A DNA stretch of 64,000 bases. Source: Caloramator quimbayensis. GTDB lineage: Bacteria > Bacillota > Clostridia > Clostridiales > Caloramatoraceae. The position numbers were made by a program, and so were the translations under genes. Shown here one piece after another: positions 54,325 to 63,294 of the stretch. The first letter of the stretch is position 1, and every line of letters begins with the position of its first letter. The stretch spans positions 62,001 through 126,000 of the forward strand of contig NZ_FUYH01000004.1 in the NCBI RefSeq assembly GCF_900167605.1. The letters are read 5' to 3'. A model generated the notes under the pieces. That model did no database searches. It saw only the letters and a list, made by a program, of their open reading frames with translations, and was not told where the DNA came from.

Positions 54325-54718
54325 AAAAGGATTTGCAGCTATTTATATAATAATACTTCTAATACCGGTGATGCTTTTTTCTTTTAAGATGATAGATTTA
54401 ACTGTTATAGATTATAAAATAGGTTCAAATATTTATATAAAGCAGCAGGCTTTATATAATGCTGAAGCAGGAATAGAATTTGCTTATAAAACTCTGCAGG
54501 AATATAATTACCCTAAATCCTTTAATAAAACCTATTATATAAACATAGATGAAAATAATGTTGAAATTTTAGATAGAAAAGCTTATTGGGAATCCATGGC
54601 GGTTGTAAAAATTTCATCAAAAACTCAAAACAGCATTATAGAATATTTAGTAGATTCAACAGGAAGCTATAAGGGTTTTAATTATAATATCAGTAAAACA
54701 GTTAAACATATTGAATAA
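54317..54718 (+). CDS. PilX-like minor pilus protein
   Basis: A 133-residue protein with one N-terminal membrane helix (IKKGFAAIYIIILLIPVMLFS) and then AEAGIEFAYKTLQEY, the PilX N-terminal pattern. The usual prepilin Glu at +5 is absent, as in PilX/GspK-type proteins. I chose the ATG at 54317, five bases after GAAGTGA; a GTG at 54308 and ATG at 54311 are alternatives. It overlaps the PilW-like gene. Confidence 0.65.
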   Translation: MIKKGFAAIYIIILLIPVMLFSFKMIDLTVIDYKIGSNIYIKQQALYNAEAGIEFAYKTLQEYNYPKSFNKTYYINIDENNVEILDRKAYWESMAVVKISSKTQNSIIEYLVDSTGSYKGFNYNISKTVKHIE

Positions 54719-54731
54719 ATTGGAGGGCATT

Positions 54732-55349
54732 ATGCTTTCGATGGATATTATTTCTATTTGTTTTAATTTTGACTCGATTGATGTTATGTATGCTAAAAAA
54801 ACAATTTTTTTCTTAAATATAGTAGAGGCTTTTAAAATTAAATCATTACATTATGATATAACAAAAATCGATATTTCTAATATTGTTAAAGAGTATATTG
54901 CTGAAAAGAAAATAAATCCAATAGCTATTAGATGGGTATTAAGGGATGAGGATTTATTTAAAAAATATATTGTAATTCCTTATATGAATAAAAAGTATAT
55001 AGAAAAAAACGTTCACTATGAAATAGAAAAAGAATTATGCAGGTATTTTAAGTATTATAATATTTATTTTAAAATTATAAACTCTTTTTATGAAAACCAT
55101 AGCAAAAAACTTAATATTAAAGCTTTTGCAGTTCCCAAAAGTATAGTTGATTTTTGCGTTGATGTCTCTAAGGATTTAGGAGTTAAAACTGATATAATTG
55201 AGCCAAAAGAAGAAAGCAGGGAGAGAACATTAAAAAATATAAAAAGAAATAAAAGTGATACAATCTTCAAAAATAATATATTTGTTAAAGAAAGCTGCAA
55301 TATCGATATACTCGAATTTGCGAGCAATATTGGAATACTTTTAAGATGA
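54732..55349 (+). CDS. PilM-like pilus assembly protein, short form
   Basis: A 205-residue protein in the position expected for PilM, directly before PilN- and PilO-like genes. It begins LSMDIISICFNFDSIDVMYAKK, reminiscent of the first strands of the actin-like PilM fold. It is much shorter than usual (about 350) and lacks clear ATP phosphate motifs. It may be a reduced or highly diverged PilM. Assignment rests mainly on gene order. GGAGGG at 54722-54727 supports the ATG at 54732. Confidence 0.5.
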   Translation: MLSMDIISICFNFDSIDVMYAKKTIFFLNIVEAFKIKSLHYDITKIDISNIVKEYIAEKKINPIAIRWVLRDEDLFKKYIVIPYMNKKYIEKNVHYEIEKELCRYFKYYNIYFKIINSFYENHSKKLNIKAFAVPKSIVDFCVDVSKDLGVKTDIIEPKEESRERTLKNIKRNKSDTIFKNNIFVKESCNIDILEFASNIGILLR

Positions 55350-55373
55350 TACTACAGGCCTTTGGAGGTTTTT

Positions 55374-55880
55374 ATGAAAAATGTTAATTTTATAGATGGA
55401 ATCGTTATAGAAAAAAGGGATTTCAGCTATGACAGTAGAAAAAAAACAATTCTTTTATTGATTTCGGCTGTAATACTTTTAATAATGTTATATGTTCCAT
55501 ATATTGAATATAAAAATTTGCAGAATAAAAAAGAAGAAATTGAAAAAACATACAAAACTTCTTTAAATGATTATAATGAAAACATGTTTAATTTTTATAA
55601 TGATATATTAAACAATCTTAAAAACAAAAAAATATATTCATACAATTTTGTTTATGGAATTTATAAGTGCACGCCAAAGGATTTGAACATAAATTCAGTT
55701 GAATATAATAAAAAGTCTGTTTTAATTGAGGGTGAAACTAAGGATTACAGCTTAATAGAATATTTTATAAATGAGCTTGAAAACAATTTTAAAAACCAAT
55801 CTGTACGGCCTTTAAGAATAGATTGGGAAAGCATTGAGAATACATATAAGTTTTATATAAATATTAATTTAAAAAGGTGA
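55374..55880 (+). CDS. PilN-like pilus assembly protein
   Basis: A 168-residue bitopic protein: a short cytoplasmic head (VNFIDGIVIEKRDFSYD), a membrane helix (ILLLISAVILLIMLYVPYI) and a coiled-coil-plus-globular periplasmic part. The size, topology and order match PilN. The N-terminal segment VNFI resembles the PilN motif that binds PilM. The ATG follows GGAGG. Four bases separate it from the PilO-like gene. Confidence 0.6.
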   Translation: MKNVNFIDGIVIEKRDFSYDSRKKTILLLISAVILLIMLYVPYIEYKNLQNKKEEIEKTYKTSLNDYNENMFNFYNDILNNLKNKKIYSYNFVYGIYKCTPKDLNINSVEYNKKSVLIEGETKDYSLIEYFINELENNFKNQSVRPLRIDWESIENTYKFYININLKR

Positions 55881-55884
55881 AAAA

Positions 55885-56451
55885 ATGAAGAATTTGAGTA
55901 AAAGAGAAAAGTTTCTGCTTTTTACAGCGATAGCTTTTATGATATTATATTTATATTATGCTTATTATCTTTTATTTTTTTTGAATAAAATAAGAGACTT
56001 AAATATGAAAATCAAAGAAATAGAAAATAATAAATATAAATATAAATCTGAGGAATCAATAAAACTTTATACTGGTATTCCAAAGTCAGAGGAAAGTTTT
56101 AAAGCAATAAGCGATATAAAAAGTTTTTCTGATTCCTTTAACTTATCTTTGATTAGAATCGATTTTAAAACGCCTTATGAGGTAAAAGATATAAGATATA
56201 GCAGCATAAAGCAAATGAAGCTTTATGCTGTTCCTGTTGAGGTTATTTTAAATGGAGGCTATGAAAACATCTGCAATTTTATAAAGAGCTTTGAAGAAAA
56301 TAAAAGGATATGCGAAATAGATAGTGTACAATTTAAAAAATCAGATGTGAGTTTTAGCGCATATATTAATATATTATATTATTTTTTAACTAATGATGGT
56401 GAGGTTGAGAGGGGTAATGGCACACAATATGAAAGTATTAAATATGAATAA
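55885..56451 (+). CDS. PilO-like pilus assembly protein
   Basis: A 188-residue protein with one N-terminal membrane helix (FLLFTAIAFMILYLYYAYYLLFF), a coiled coil (KIRDLNMKIKEIENN), and a ferredoxin-fold-like domain. It closely resembles PilO in layout. It ends the pilus cluster, and its 3' end overlaps the start of aroK. AAAAAGGTGAAAA is its ribosome site. Confidence 0.62.
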   Translation: MKNLSKREKFLLFTAIAFMILYLYYAYYLLFFLNKIRDLNMKIKEIENNKYKYKSEESIKLYTGIPKSEESFKAISDIKSFSDSFNLSLIRIDFKTPYEVKDIRYSSIKQMKLYAVPVEVILNGGYENICNFIKSFEENKRICEIDSVQFKKSDVSFSAYINILYYFLTNDGEVERGNGTQYESIKYE

Positions 56452-56947
56452 AAATTATCAGATTGCATTAATAGGTATGCCAGGAAGCGGGAAAACAACT
56501 GTAGGAAGAAGGCTTTCATCTATACTTGATGTACCATTTTTTGATGTGGACGAATTTATACGGAATAAAACTAAGAAAACAATCGATGAACTTTTTTTAA
56601 AAGGAGAAGAATACTTTAGAGATATTGAAACCGATGCTTTAAGAGAAATATCAAAAATCTCTCCCTGCGTAATTTCTACAGGAGGGGGAGCAGTTACAAG
56701 ATATGAAAATATGGAATTGCTGTCAAAAGCTATAATTATATATTTATATAGACCTCTTCAAAACATAATTAAAGACATAGACTGTTCTTTAAGACCTCTT
56801 TTGAAAAATAATCCTGACAGGGTATTTGAATTATATAATGAGAGAAAGAATTTATATGAAAAATACTGCAATTTTAAAGTTATTAACGATAAAACTATAG
56901 ATAATGCTGTAGAAAATATCATAGAAAAAGTATTAAAAATTCTATAG
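56417..56947 (+). CDS. aroK: shikimate kinase
   Basis: Phosphorylates shikimate to shikimate 3-phosphate. The P-loop motif is GMPGSGKTTVG, with the shikimate-binding FFDVDEFI, FRDIETDALREI and STGGGAV, and the lid DCSLRPLL. Three in-frame ATGs (56417, 56429, 56444) are possible. The GAGAGGGG box before 56417 is very close; the 56444 start (MNKNYQ) gives the more usual short N-terminus. Its start overlaps the PilO-like gene, and aroE lies on the other side of the pilus cluster. Confidence 0.93.
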   Translation: MAHNMKVLNMNKNYQIALIGMPGSGKTTVGRRLSSILDVPFFDVDEFIRNKTKKTIDELFLKGEEYFRDIETDALREISKISPCVISTGGGAVTRYENMELLSKAIIIYLYRPLQNIIKDIDCSLRPLLKNNPDRVFELYNERKNLYEKYCNFKVINDKTIDNAVENIIEKVLKIL

Positions 56948-56962
56948 AGATAGAATTTTATA
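56936..56962 (+). terminator. hairpin at the end of aroK
   Basis: AAAATTCTAT and ATAGAATTTT pair perfectly around AGAG across the stop codon. The following T run is short, so termination may be weak. Confidence 0.4.
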
Positions 56963-57012
56963 GGTAATTTAATTATAGTTTGCATTATATCTACAAATTT
57001 GCTAAAATACTA

Positions 57013-57040
57013 TTGTTATGTATATATACTATGCTATAAT
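57013..57040 (+). promoter_or_regulatory. promoter of the pepQ-like gene
   Basis: TTGTTA at 57013-57018, a 16-base spacer and TATAAT at 57035-57040 with TGC before it (extended -10). Confidence 0.55.
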
Positions 57041-57097
57041 CAAAATTTATTATTTTAGTGTATGAAAGATGTAAGCCTTTTTAAGGAGGTGCAGTAA

Positions 57098-58171
57098 ATG
57101 ATTGAAAAGAGAATAGCAAGGTTTAGACAGCAGTTCGAAACATTAGGTATAGATGCAGCGCTTATAATAAGCGATGTTAACAGAAATTATCTTACAGGTT
57201 TTACTGGAGATGAGAGCTTTGCTATAATAACAAAGAATAAGGCCTTTTTTATTACTGATTCGAGGTATACGGAGCAGGCAAAAAAACAAGTAAAAAACTT
57301 TGAAATAATAGAATATAAGCCTCCTTCAGTACAGGAATATATTAAGAAAATAGTTTTAGATAATGAAATAAAAAGAATAGGATTTGAAGAAGATAGAATA
57401 AGCTTTTCAGAATATGAGAAATATAAAGAAACTCTTGAAGGAATAGAGTTAATAAAATTAAACGGTGCAGTTGAAAATCTCAGAATAATAAAGGATGAAG
57501 AGGAAATAGAACTTATTTCAAAGGCTGCACAGATTGCAGATGATGCATTTTTACATATTCTCAATTTTATAAAACCTAATATGACGGAAAAGGATGTTGC
57601 TCTCGAACTTGAATTTTTTATGAGACAAAAGGGTGCATCAAAGCTTTCTTTTGATTCTATAGTAGCATCTGGTAATAGGTCATCCCTTCCTCATGGAGTT
57701 GCATCGGATAAAGTTATTGAAAAGGGAGATTTTTTAACCCTCGACTTTGGGTGCATCTATGAGGGGTATTGTTCAGATATGACAAGGACAATCGTTATAG
57801 GAAAAGCTGATGATAAGCAGAAAGAAATATATAACATAGTTCTTGAAGCGAATAAAGAAGCACTTGAAGCGATTAAACCTAAGATGGCTTGCTGTGAAAT
57901 AGATAAAATTGCAAGGGATATAATTTCAAATAAAGGTTATGGTGATAGATTCGGTCATGGTTTAGGCCATGGAGTTGGAAGAGAAATTCATGAACAGCCA
58001 AGGCTCAGCGCTTTTAGTAAGGCTGTTTTAGAAAAAGGTATGGTAGTAACTGATGAACCGGGAATATACATTCCTGAATATGGAGGAGTAAGGATAGAAG
58101 ATTTAGTGCTTGTAACAGAAGATGGATATAAAGTTTTATCCAAATCTTCAAAGGAGTTAATAGAACTATAA
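57098..58171 (+). CDS. Xaa-Pro peptidase (M24 family)
   Basis: A 357-residue metallopeptidase of family M24 that cleaves dipeptides or peptides at proline. The N-terminal creatinase-like domain (about 1-125) is followed by the pita-bread catalytic domain. Metal ligands are visible in [17 protein letters not shown] (two Asp), [14 protein letters not shown] (His), [10 protein letters not shown] (Glu) and GVRIEDLV (Glu). It could be a prolidase (PepQ) or aminopeptidase P (YqhT-like). In Firmicutes this gene commonly lies right before efp, as here. AAGGAGGTG sets the ATG. Confidence 0.9.
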   Translation: MIEKRIARFRQQFETLGIDAALIISDVNRNYLTGFTGDESFAIITKNKAFFITDSRYTEQAKKQVKNFEIIEYKPPSVQEYIKKIVLDNEIKRIGFEEDRISFSEYEKYKETLEGIELIKLNGAVENLRIIKDEEEIELISKAAQIADDAFLHILNFIKPNMTEKDVALELEFFMRQKGASKLSFDSIVASGNRSSLPHGVASDKVIEKGDFLTLDFGCIYEGYCSDMTRTIVIGKADDKQKEIYNIVLEANKEALEAIKPKMACCEIDKIARDIISNKGYGDRFGHGLGHGVGREIHEQPRLSAFSKAVLEKGMVVTDEPGIYIPEYGGVRIEDLVLVTEDGYKVLSKSSKELIEL

Positions 58172-58258
58172 TTTTTTAAGAAAAAATCAATAATTTATAA
58201 TAATTAAGTTTAAAATATTAATATATAGCAAATAATATCTAATGGAGGGATAATGTTC

Positions 58259-58816
58259 ATGATTTCAGCAGGAGATTTTAGAAAAGGTGTAACTTTTGAA
58301 TTGGATGGACAAGTTTACACAATAGTTGATTTTATGCATGTAAAACCTGGAAAGGGAGCTGCCTTTGTAAGAACAAAACTTAAAAATGTTGTTACAGGAG
58401 CAGTTGTTGAAAAAACTTTCAGCCCAACAGAAAAGTTCCCAGAAGCTATAATTGAAAGAAAGGAAATGCAGTATCTTTATAACGATGGAACTTTATACTA
58501 TTTCATGGATATGGATACCTATGATCAGGTTCCTTTAAACCATGAAAAGGTTGAGGATGCTATAAAGTACCTTAAGGAAAATATGTTTGCAATAATAAAA
58601 TTCTATAAAGGAGAAGCATTCTCTGTTGAAGCACCAAACTTCGTTGAACTTACAGTAACTGAGACAGAACCTGGTTTTAGAGGAGATACAGCTACTAACG
58701 TTATGAAGCCTGCTACTGTAGAAACAGGAGCAACATTTATGGTGCCTTTATTTGTAAACACTGGAGACGTTATAAGAATAGACACAAGAACAGGAGAATA
58801 TATGTCACGTGTATAA
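58259..58816 (+). CDS. efp: translation elongation factor P
   Basis: Relieves ribosome stalling at consecutive prolines. The 185-residue protein starts [17 protein letters not shown] and has the modified-loop region [17 protein letters not shown]. The conserved Lys in that loop carries modification in other bacteria. The C-terminal OB domain ends [14 protein letters not shown] 58259 is chosen, with GGAGGG nine bases before it; an ATG at 58253 is too close. It follows a proline peptidase gene, a frequent pairing. Confidence 0.96.
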   Translation: MISAGDFRKGVTFELDGQVYTIVDFMHVKPGKGAAFVRTKLKNVVTGAVVEKTFSPTEKFPEAIIERKEMQYLYNDGTLYYFMDMDTYDQVPLNHEKVEDAIKYLKENMFAIIKFYKGEAFSVEAPNFVELTVTETEPGFRGDTATNVMKPATVETGATFMVPLFVNTGDVIRIDTRTGEYMSRV

Positions 58817-58823
58817 TGCATAC

Positions 58824-58889
58824 TAATATTGATTGATAGCAGTTGTTTTCAGTATTAGTTATCTGCTGTTAATCAATATTATTTTATTT
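58824..58889 (+). terminator. long hairpin after efp
   Basis: TAATATTGATTGATAGCAG at 58824-58842 pairs with CTGCTGTTAATCAATATTA at 58863-58881 with two mismatches, around a 20-base loop, followed by TTTTATTTA. Confidence 0.7.
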
Positions 58890-58903
58890 AAGGAGGCGTT
58901 ACG

Positions 58904-59329
58904 ATGGAAAACGTTAAAGAAAAGGTAGCATACTTAAAAGGATTAATGGAAGGACTTGAACTCGATAACAGCAGCAAAGAAGGAAAACTTTTTAAGGCTA
59001 TTATAGAAACGATGGATGAAATGGCAGAGGCAATAGAAATACTTGAAGAAAATCAGAACGAACTTGATGAATACGTTGATACAATGGATCAAGATTTGGC
59101 AAGACTTGAGGACGATATATATGAAGATGAAGACGAGGATTATGACTATGAAGATGATGATGACGGATATATAGAAGTTGAATGTCCTAACTGCCATGAA
59201 ACAGTTTACCTTGATGAAGAAATGTTCGAAGATGACGAAGATGAAGAAATAATATGTCCAAACTGCAATGAACCAATACATTTTGGATGTTGCTGTGATG
59301 ACGAAAATTGCAATTGCAAAGATGAATAA
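58904..59329 (+). CDS. acidic zinc-ribbon protein, CD1247-like
   Basis: A 141-residue clostridial protein. An N-terminal helical region (about 1-70, VKEKVAYLKGLMEGLELDN) resembles the CD1247 N-terminal family. A very acidic run (DEDEDYDYEDDDD) and a zinc ribbon (VECPNCHETV...IICPNCNEPIHFG) follow, with a Cys-rich tail CCCDDENCNCKDE. Function is unknown. The Cys tail could bind metal. AGGAGGCG precedes the ATG. A strong terminator closes the gene. Confidence 0.7.
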   Translation: MENVKEKVAYLKGLMEGLELDNSSKEGKLFKAIIETMDEMAEAIEILEENQNELDEYVDTMDQDLARLEDDIYEDEDEDYDYEDDDDGYIEVECPNCHETVYLDEEMFEDDEDEEIICPNCNEPIHFGCCCDDENCNCKDE

Positions 59330-59335
59330 GTCTTT

Positions 59336-59367
59336 AACTTCCCGAAAAACCGGGAAGTTTTTTTTAT
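59336..59367 (+). terminator. terminator after the acidic zinc-ribbon gene
   Basis: AACTTCCCG and CGGGAAGTT pair around AAAAAC, followed by seven or more T. Confidence 0.93.
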
Positions 59368-59441
59368 TTAATTTTATAATATTTTGTTATAAATTTTATG
59401 GACTCATAATAAACATTATATTAAGAAAGGGGGACATGTCC

Positions 59442-60395
59442 ATGACGGATGACAAAAGTATTTTAGAAACACTAAAAAGAGAAATACTGCCTCTTTTATC
59501 TCAGAGAGTGTCATTGATGATAGAAAGACTAAGCATTAATGACATGAGTGGAATTGAAGAAATTAGAATGAGAGCAGATAAACCGCTTATGATATTTAAG
59601 GGTGGTGAAGATTTTTTTTTAGGTGAGCAGGGCCTACAAAAACATAACATTAAATCTTTTATAGTAGAAAGAAATGATATTGAAAGAACGCTTCAGCTTA
59701 TGAGCGATTTTTCTATATATGCAGTTGAGGAAGATTTAAAACAGGGTTTTTTAACATTAAAAGGCGGTCATAGAGTTGGAATAGTGGGAAGGATTGTGCT
59801 TGAAGAAAACAGAATAAAAACGGTAAAGAACATATCAAGTTTGAATATAAGAGTTGCAAGAGAAGTTAAAGGATGTGGAATTTCTGCCGTAAAAGAGCTC
59901 TACTGTGATGGCGTAAAGCATACCCTTATAGTTTCTCCACCAGGGTGCGGAAAGACTACTCTTTTAAGGGATATAATTAGGATTTTAAGCTGTGGATGTT
60001 CAGATATAAATTTAAGAGGATATAAGGTTGGTATTGTAGACGAAAGATCAGAGATTGCTGGGTGCTATCTTGGAATACCTCAAAAGGATGTGGGCATTAG
60101 GACAGACGTTATAGATGCATGCCCTAAAGTACAGGGTATTTTTATGCTTTTAAGATCTATGTCTCCTGAAATAATAGCAGTTGATGAAATAGGAAGCTTA
60201 AAGGATGCTCAAGCTATTGAAGAAGCTATAAATTCAGGAGTTAAAGTAATTGCAACTGTTCATGGAAAAGATATGGATGAAGTTTTAAAAAGACCAGGTA
60301 TAAAAAGTCTTATGGAGAATGAGGCCTTTGAAAGGGTAGTTATATTGAGCAGAAAAAGGGGGCCAGGAACGATTGATAAGATAATAAAGTTTTAA
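59442..60395 (+). CDS. spoIIIAA: stage III sporulation protein AA (ATPase)
   Basis: Cytoplasmic secretion-type ATPase of the SpoIIIA-SpoIIQ feeding channel between mother cell and forespore. The 317-residue protein has Walker A SPPGCGKTTLLRD (Lys171), the later PEIIAVDEIGS and AIEEAINSGVKVIATVHG. I chose the ATG at 59442, about eight bases after AAAGGGGGA; the ATG at 59436 is too close to it. First gene of the spoIIIA operon, which sigma-E transcribes in the mother cell in other species. I do not see a convincing sigma-E promoter here. Confidence 0.95.
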   Translation: MTDDKSILETLKREILPLLSQRVSLMIERLSINDMSGIEEIRMRADKPLMIFKGGEDFFLGEQGLQKHNIKSFIVERNDIERTLQLMSDFSIYAVEEDLKQGFLTLKGGHRVGIVGRIVLEENRIKTVKNISSLNIRVAREVKGCGISAVKELYCDGVKHTLIVSPPGCGKTTLLRDIIRILSCGCSDINLRGYKVGIVDERSEIAGCYLGIPQKDVGIRTDVIDACPKVQGIFMLLRSMSPEIIAVDEIGSLKDAQAIEEAINSGVKVIATVHGKDMDEVLKRPGIKSLMENEAFERVVILSRKRGPGTIDKIIKF

Positions 60396-60420
60396 GAGCT
60401 TAAGAAAAAGGAGGGTTTTT

Positions 60421-60939
60421 ATGCTGAAAATTTTAGGAAGCATAATTGTTGTTGCATCAACTTCTGTTATTGGTTTTTTGTATGCGATGATATTTACTGA
60501 AAGGGTAAGGCAGATTAGGGATATGCAGTATGCTCTTAATATTCTTGAATCAGAAGTGGTTTTCAAATCAACACCTGTAGCAGATGCGTTTTACTTTGTT
60601 TCACTGAATTGTACTGAAACTATAAAAAATATTTTCAATCATATGAGCAATCTTATAAAAGACAGAAATGTACAGAGCATTTCAGAAGCTTTTGACAGCG
60701 CATTAAATGCCTTTAAATCTGATTTATATTTTGAAAAAGAAGAGACAGAAGTAATAAAGGCTTTTATGCAGACTCTCGGATGCGGGGATTTAGAAGCGCA
60801 GAAAAAGAATTTTAATATAACAGTTGAAAAGCTTAAAAATTTTGAAAAAAATGCAGAAGAATCTAAGAGGAAAAATGAAAGGCTTTATAAATATCTTGGT
60901 GTTTGCTGCGGAATAATGATAGTAATAATTTTAATATAA
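60421..60939 (+). CDS. spoIIIAB: stage III sporulation protein AB
   Basis: A 172-residue membrane-anchored protein resembling GspF, with a helix at each end (about 4-24, ILGSIIVVASTSVIGFLYAM, and 155-172) and a helical middle (LNILESEVVFKSTPVADAF). It would form part of the channel base with SpoIIIAA. AAGGAGGG precedes the ATG, 25 bases after spoIIIAA. Confidence 0.93.
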   Translation: MLKILGSIIVVASTSVIGFLYAMIFTERVRQIRDMQYALNILESEVVFKSTPVADAFYFVSLNCTETIKNIFNHMSNLIKDRNVQSISEAFDSALNAFKSDLYFEKEETEVIKAFMQTLGCGDLEAQKKNFNITVEKLKNFEKNAEESKRKNERLYKYLGVCCGIMIVIILI

Positions 60940-60954
60940 AAGAGGTGAAAAATA

Positions 60955-61149
60955 ATGGATGTGGGGCTTATATTTAAAATTGCTGCAGTTGGCATACTGA
61001 TAGCTGTGCTTGACAAGATACTAAAAAATCTGGGCAAGGATGAGCAGGCAACTCTTGTTACATTAACAGGATTAGTTGTTGTTTTAATGATGGTAATCGG
61101 TCTTATCAGCAGACTTTTTGATAGTATTAAAACCCTTTTTCAATTGTAG
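60955..61149 (+). CDS. spoIIIAC: stage III sporulation protein AC
   Basis: Small 64-residue membrane protein with two hydrophobic helices (LIFKIAAVGILIAVLDKIL and LVTLTGLVVVLMMVIGLI) separated by NLGKDEQATL. It matches SpoIIIAC in size and sequence. It forms part of the channel with SpoIIIAD and SpoIIIAE. Spacing to spoIIIAD is 11 bases. Confidence 0.93.
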   Translation: MDVGLIFKIAAVGILIAVLDKILKNLGKDEQATLVTLTGLVVVLMMVIGLISRLFDSIKTLFQL

Positions 61150-61160
61150 AAGGTGATTAA

Positions 61161-61547
61161 ATGGAAATAATTCAAATACTTATTATAGGTATAATTTCAA
61201 CAGTAATTATAGTAATGCTTAAGGATGAGAAACCTGAGATTGCAATGCAGATTAGTCTTGCGGCAGGGATTCTTATATTCCTTCTTATGATAAGCAGAAT
61301 TACTATCGTTATTCAAGCGCTTCAGCAGATAGCTGCAAAGGTAAATATAGAATATACATACATCAATGTAGTGCTTAAAATAATTGCTATTGCATATCTT
61401 GCTTCCTTTGGAATAGAGATTTGTAAAGATGCTGGACAAACATCTATTGCAGGTAAGATAGAAATGGCAGGAAAGATACTCATAATCAGCCTATCAATAC
61501 CAATATTGATGGCGGTAATGGACATGGTTCTAAAAATAATGCCATAG
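61161..61547 (+). CDS. spoIIIAD: stage III sporulation protein AD
   Basis: A 128-residue membrane protein with four hydrophobic segments. The mid segment IAYLASFGIEICKDAGQTSIAGKIEMAGK is the conserved SpoIIIAD core. It shares sequence style with SpoIIIAC and is thought to sit with it in the mother-cell membrane. AGAAGGTGATTAA sets the start. Confidence 0.93.
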   Translation: MEIIQILIIGIISTVIIVMLKDEKPEIAMQISLAAGILIFLLMISRITIVIQALQQIAAKVNIEYTYINVVLKIIAIAYLASFGIEICKDAGQTSIAGKIEMAGKILIISLSIPILMAVMDMVLKIMP

Positions 61548-61556
61548 GTGAAAATT

Positions 61557-62699
61557 ATGAAAAAAAAATATATTATTTTAACCTTTTTATTTTTATTTTT
61601 ATTAAACTTTAAGGCTTATGCAAAAGACGATAATAATCTTTTAGATATGTCAAAGCTTGAAACATTTTCACAAAGATTACAGGCAGAAGAAAACTATCTG
61701 CCAGATATAAGTTTTTCGAAAATGATTAGTACATACAAGGAAACAGGTTCAACAGGTATAACTTTAAAAACATTTTTACAAAGTCTTTTGAAGTATATAT
61801 TTAATGAAGTGACTGCAAATTCAAGACTATTTGTTGAGCTTTTGATTATAGGCATATTATGTGCAATACTTCAAAACATACAAAATGCCTTTCAAAGCGA
61901 TGGAATATCAAAAATAGCTTATTATGTATGCTTTTTGATTATGGTAATCATAATAATAAAAAGCTTTACTGTATCGATTGACATTGGCAAGAAAGCAATA
62001 AACAGCATGATTGAATTTACCAATGCATTAATGCCGGCATTGATTGTGCTTTTAGCAGCAGTTGGAGGATTTTCGTCAGCAGCAACCCTTGATCCTATTT
62101 TGATGTCTTCAATAAAAATTACGAGCGATATCATAAGAGACTTAATAATTCCAATGACTATGATAACTTCAATATTATATATCGTTAACAATTTAAGCGA
62201 TGAGATAAAAATCTCAAAGCTTGCGGATTTAATTAAACAGATAAATCTTTGGATACTTGCATTTATTATGACAATATTTACTGCTGTAGTAACTATAAGG
62301 TCACATGCCAGCTCAACTTTTGATGAGGTTGCAGTAAAATCTGCAAAGTTTGCTGTTGATAACTTTATACCTGTTGTAGGAAAATGCTTGTCTGATGCTG
62401 TTACAACAGTTGCTGGCTATTCATTGATATTAAAGGACGCAGTAAGCATAGCAGGTCTTATAATAATGGTTATTATCTGCATTTTTCCTTTGATTAAAAT
62501 AATAATAGTTGCTTTAATTTATAAATTTGTCAGCGCAGTTATGGAGCCTATAGTTGATAAAAAAATTATAAATTGTTTAAGCGCTGTTGGAAATTCTATA
62601 ACAATGATATTCGTATGCGTTTTATCAGTAGCAGTTATGTTTTTTATTATGATAACTATTATAGCTCAAACTGGAAGATTTATTGTAATGGCAGGGTGA
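61557..62699 (+). CDS. spoIIIAE: stage III sporulation protein AE
   Basis: A polytopic membrane protein of 380 residues with a signal-like first helix (YIILTFLFLFLLNFKAYA) and about seven more. The conserved region MIEFTNALMPALIVLLAAVGGFSSAATLDP is present. It is essential to the SpoIIIA channel in B. subtilis. ATG 61557 is chosen, with AGGTGA upstream; an in-frame start at 61548 overlaps that box. Confidence 0.94.
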   Translation: MKKKYIILTFLFLFLLNFKAYAKDDNNLLDMSKLETFSQRLQAEENYLPDISFSKMISTYKETGSTGITLKTFLQSLLKYIFNEVTANSRLFVELLIIGILCAILQNIQNAFQSDGISKIAYYVCFLIMVIIIIKSFTVSIDIGKKAINSMIEFTNALMPALIVLLAAVGGFSSAATLDPILMSSIKITSDIIRDLIIPMTMITSILYIVNNLSDEIKISKLADLIKQINLWILAFIMTIFTAVVTIRSHASSTFDEVAVKSAKFAVDNFIPVVGKCLSDAVTTVAGYSLILKDAVSIAGLIIMVIICIFPLIKIIIVALIYKFVSAVMEPIVDKKIINCLSAVGNSITMIFVCVLSVAVMFFIMITIIAQTGRFIVMAG

Positions 62700-62703
62700 T
62701 TAT

Positions 62704-63285
62704 ATGTTAGAATTTTTAAAAAGTTATATTTTATCAGTTACAGTTATAGTATTATTCCTTGCATTTATTGATATTATTCTTCCTGAAAATAGTATAAAAA
62801 AATATGCAAGATTTGTAACTGGACTTATAGTGATAGTAACGATACTATCGCCTGTTTTTAAAATTTTTGATAGAAAAAACGATATTGAAACATATATATT
62901 AAGTTATCAAAATGAATATAATACTGTTTTTACTAATTCTAATCAGATAGATGTACAAAGGAAAGTAAAACTTCAAACTGAACAAATATTTAAAGAAAAA
63001 TTAAAAGAGAGTATTGAGAAGGAAATATATAATTCAACCAAAAAAAGATATTCCATAACGGATATAGCTTTGGATAAAGGAAATAGTGATGACATATACA
63101 GTTTTGCTAATATAAAGCAAATAAAGCTTAAAATTTTAGAGGATAACTCTTCAATAAAATCTGTAGATAAAGTAGTCATTGGAGAGGGAAATCAAAAGTA
63201 TGATGAATATAGAGATGATGAGGTAGTTAAAATACTTCAAACAAAATATGATATAAATCCTTCTATTATAAAATTTGAAAAGTGA
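62704..63285 (+). CDS. spoIIIAF: stage III sporulation protein AF
   Basis: A 193-residue protein with two N-terminal hydrophobic helices (about 8-28 and 38-55, FVTGLIVIVTILSPVFKI) and a polar ring-building-like domain. It matches SpoIIIAF, a part of the channel ring between the two spore membranes. GGGTGATTAT precedes the ATG, four bases after spoIIIAE. Confidence 0.9.
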   Translation: MLEFLKSYILSVTVIVLFLAFIDIILPENSIKKYARFVTGLIVIVTILSPVFKIFDRKNDIETYILSYQNEYNTVFTNSNQIDVQRKVKLQTEQIFKEKLKESIEKEIYNSTKKRYSITDIALDKGNSDDIYSFANIKQIKLKILEDNSSIKSVDKVVIGEGNQKYDEYRDDEVVKILQTKYDINPSIIKFEK

Positions 63286-63294
63286 GGGATTAGG

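Noticed and set aside
58943-59281. 112-residue hydrophobic open frame on the - strand opposite the acidic zinc-ribbon gene
   Set aside because: It arises because Asp and Glu codons read as Ile, Phe and Val on the other strand.
59368-59436. Sigma-E promoter before spoIIIAA
   Set aside because: CATAATAA occurs near 59405, but no fitting -35 box at the proper distance was found.
59268-59441. Long N-terminal extension of SpoIIIAA
   Set aside because: It runs through the preceding gene and a strong terminator; AAAGGGGGA marks the start at 59442.
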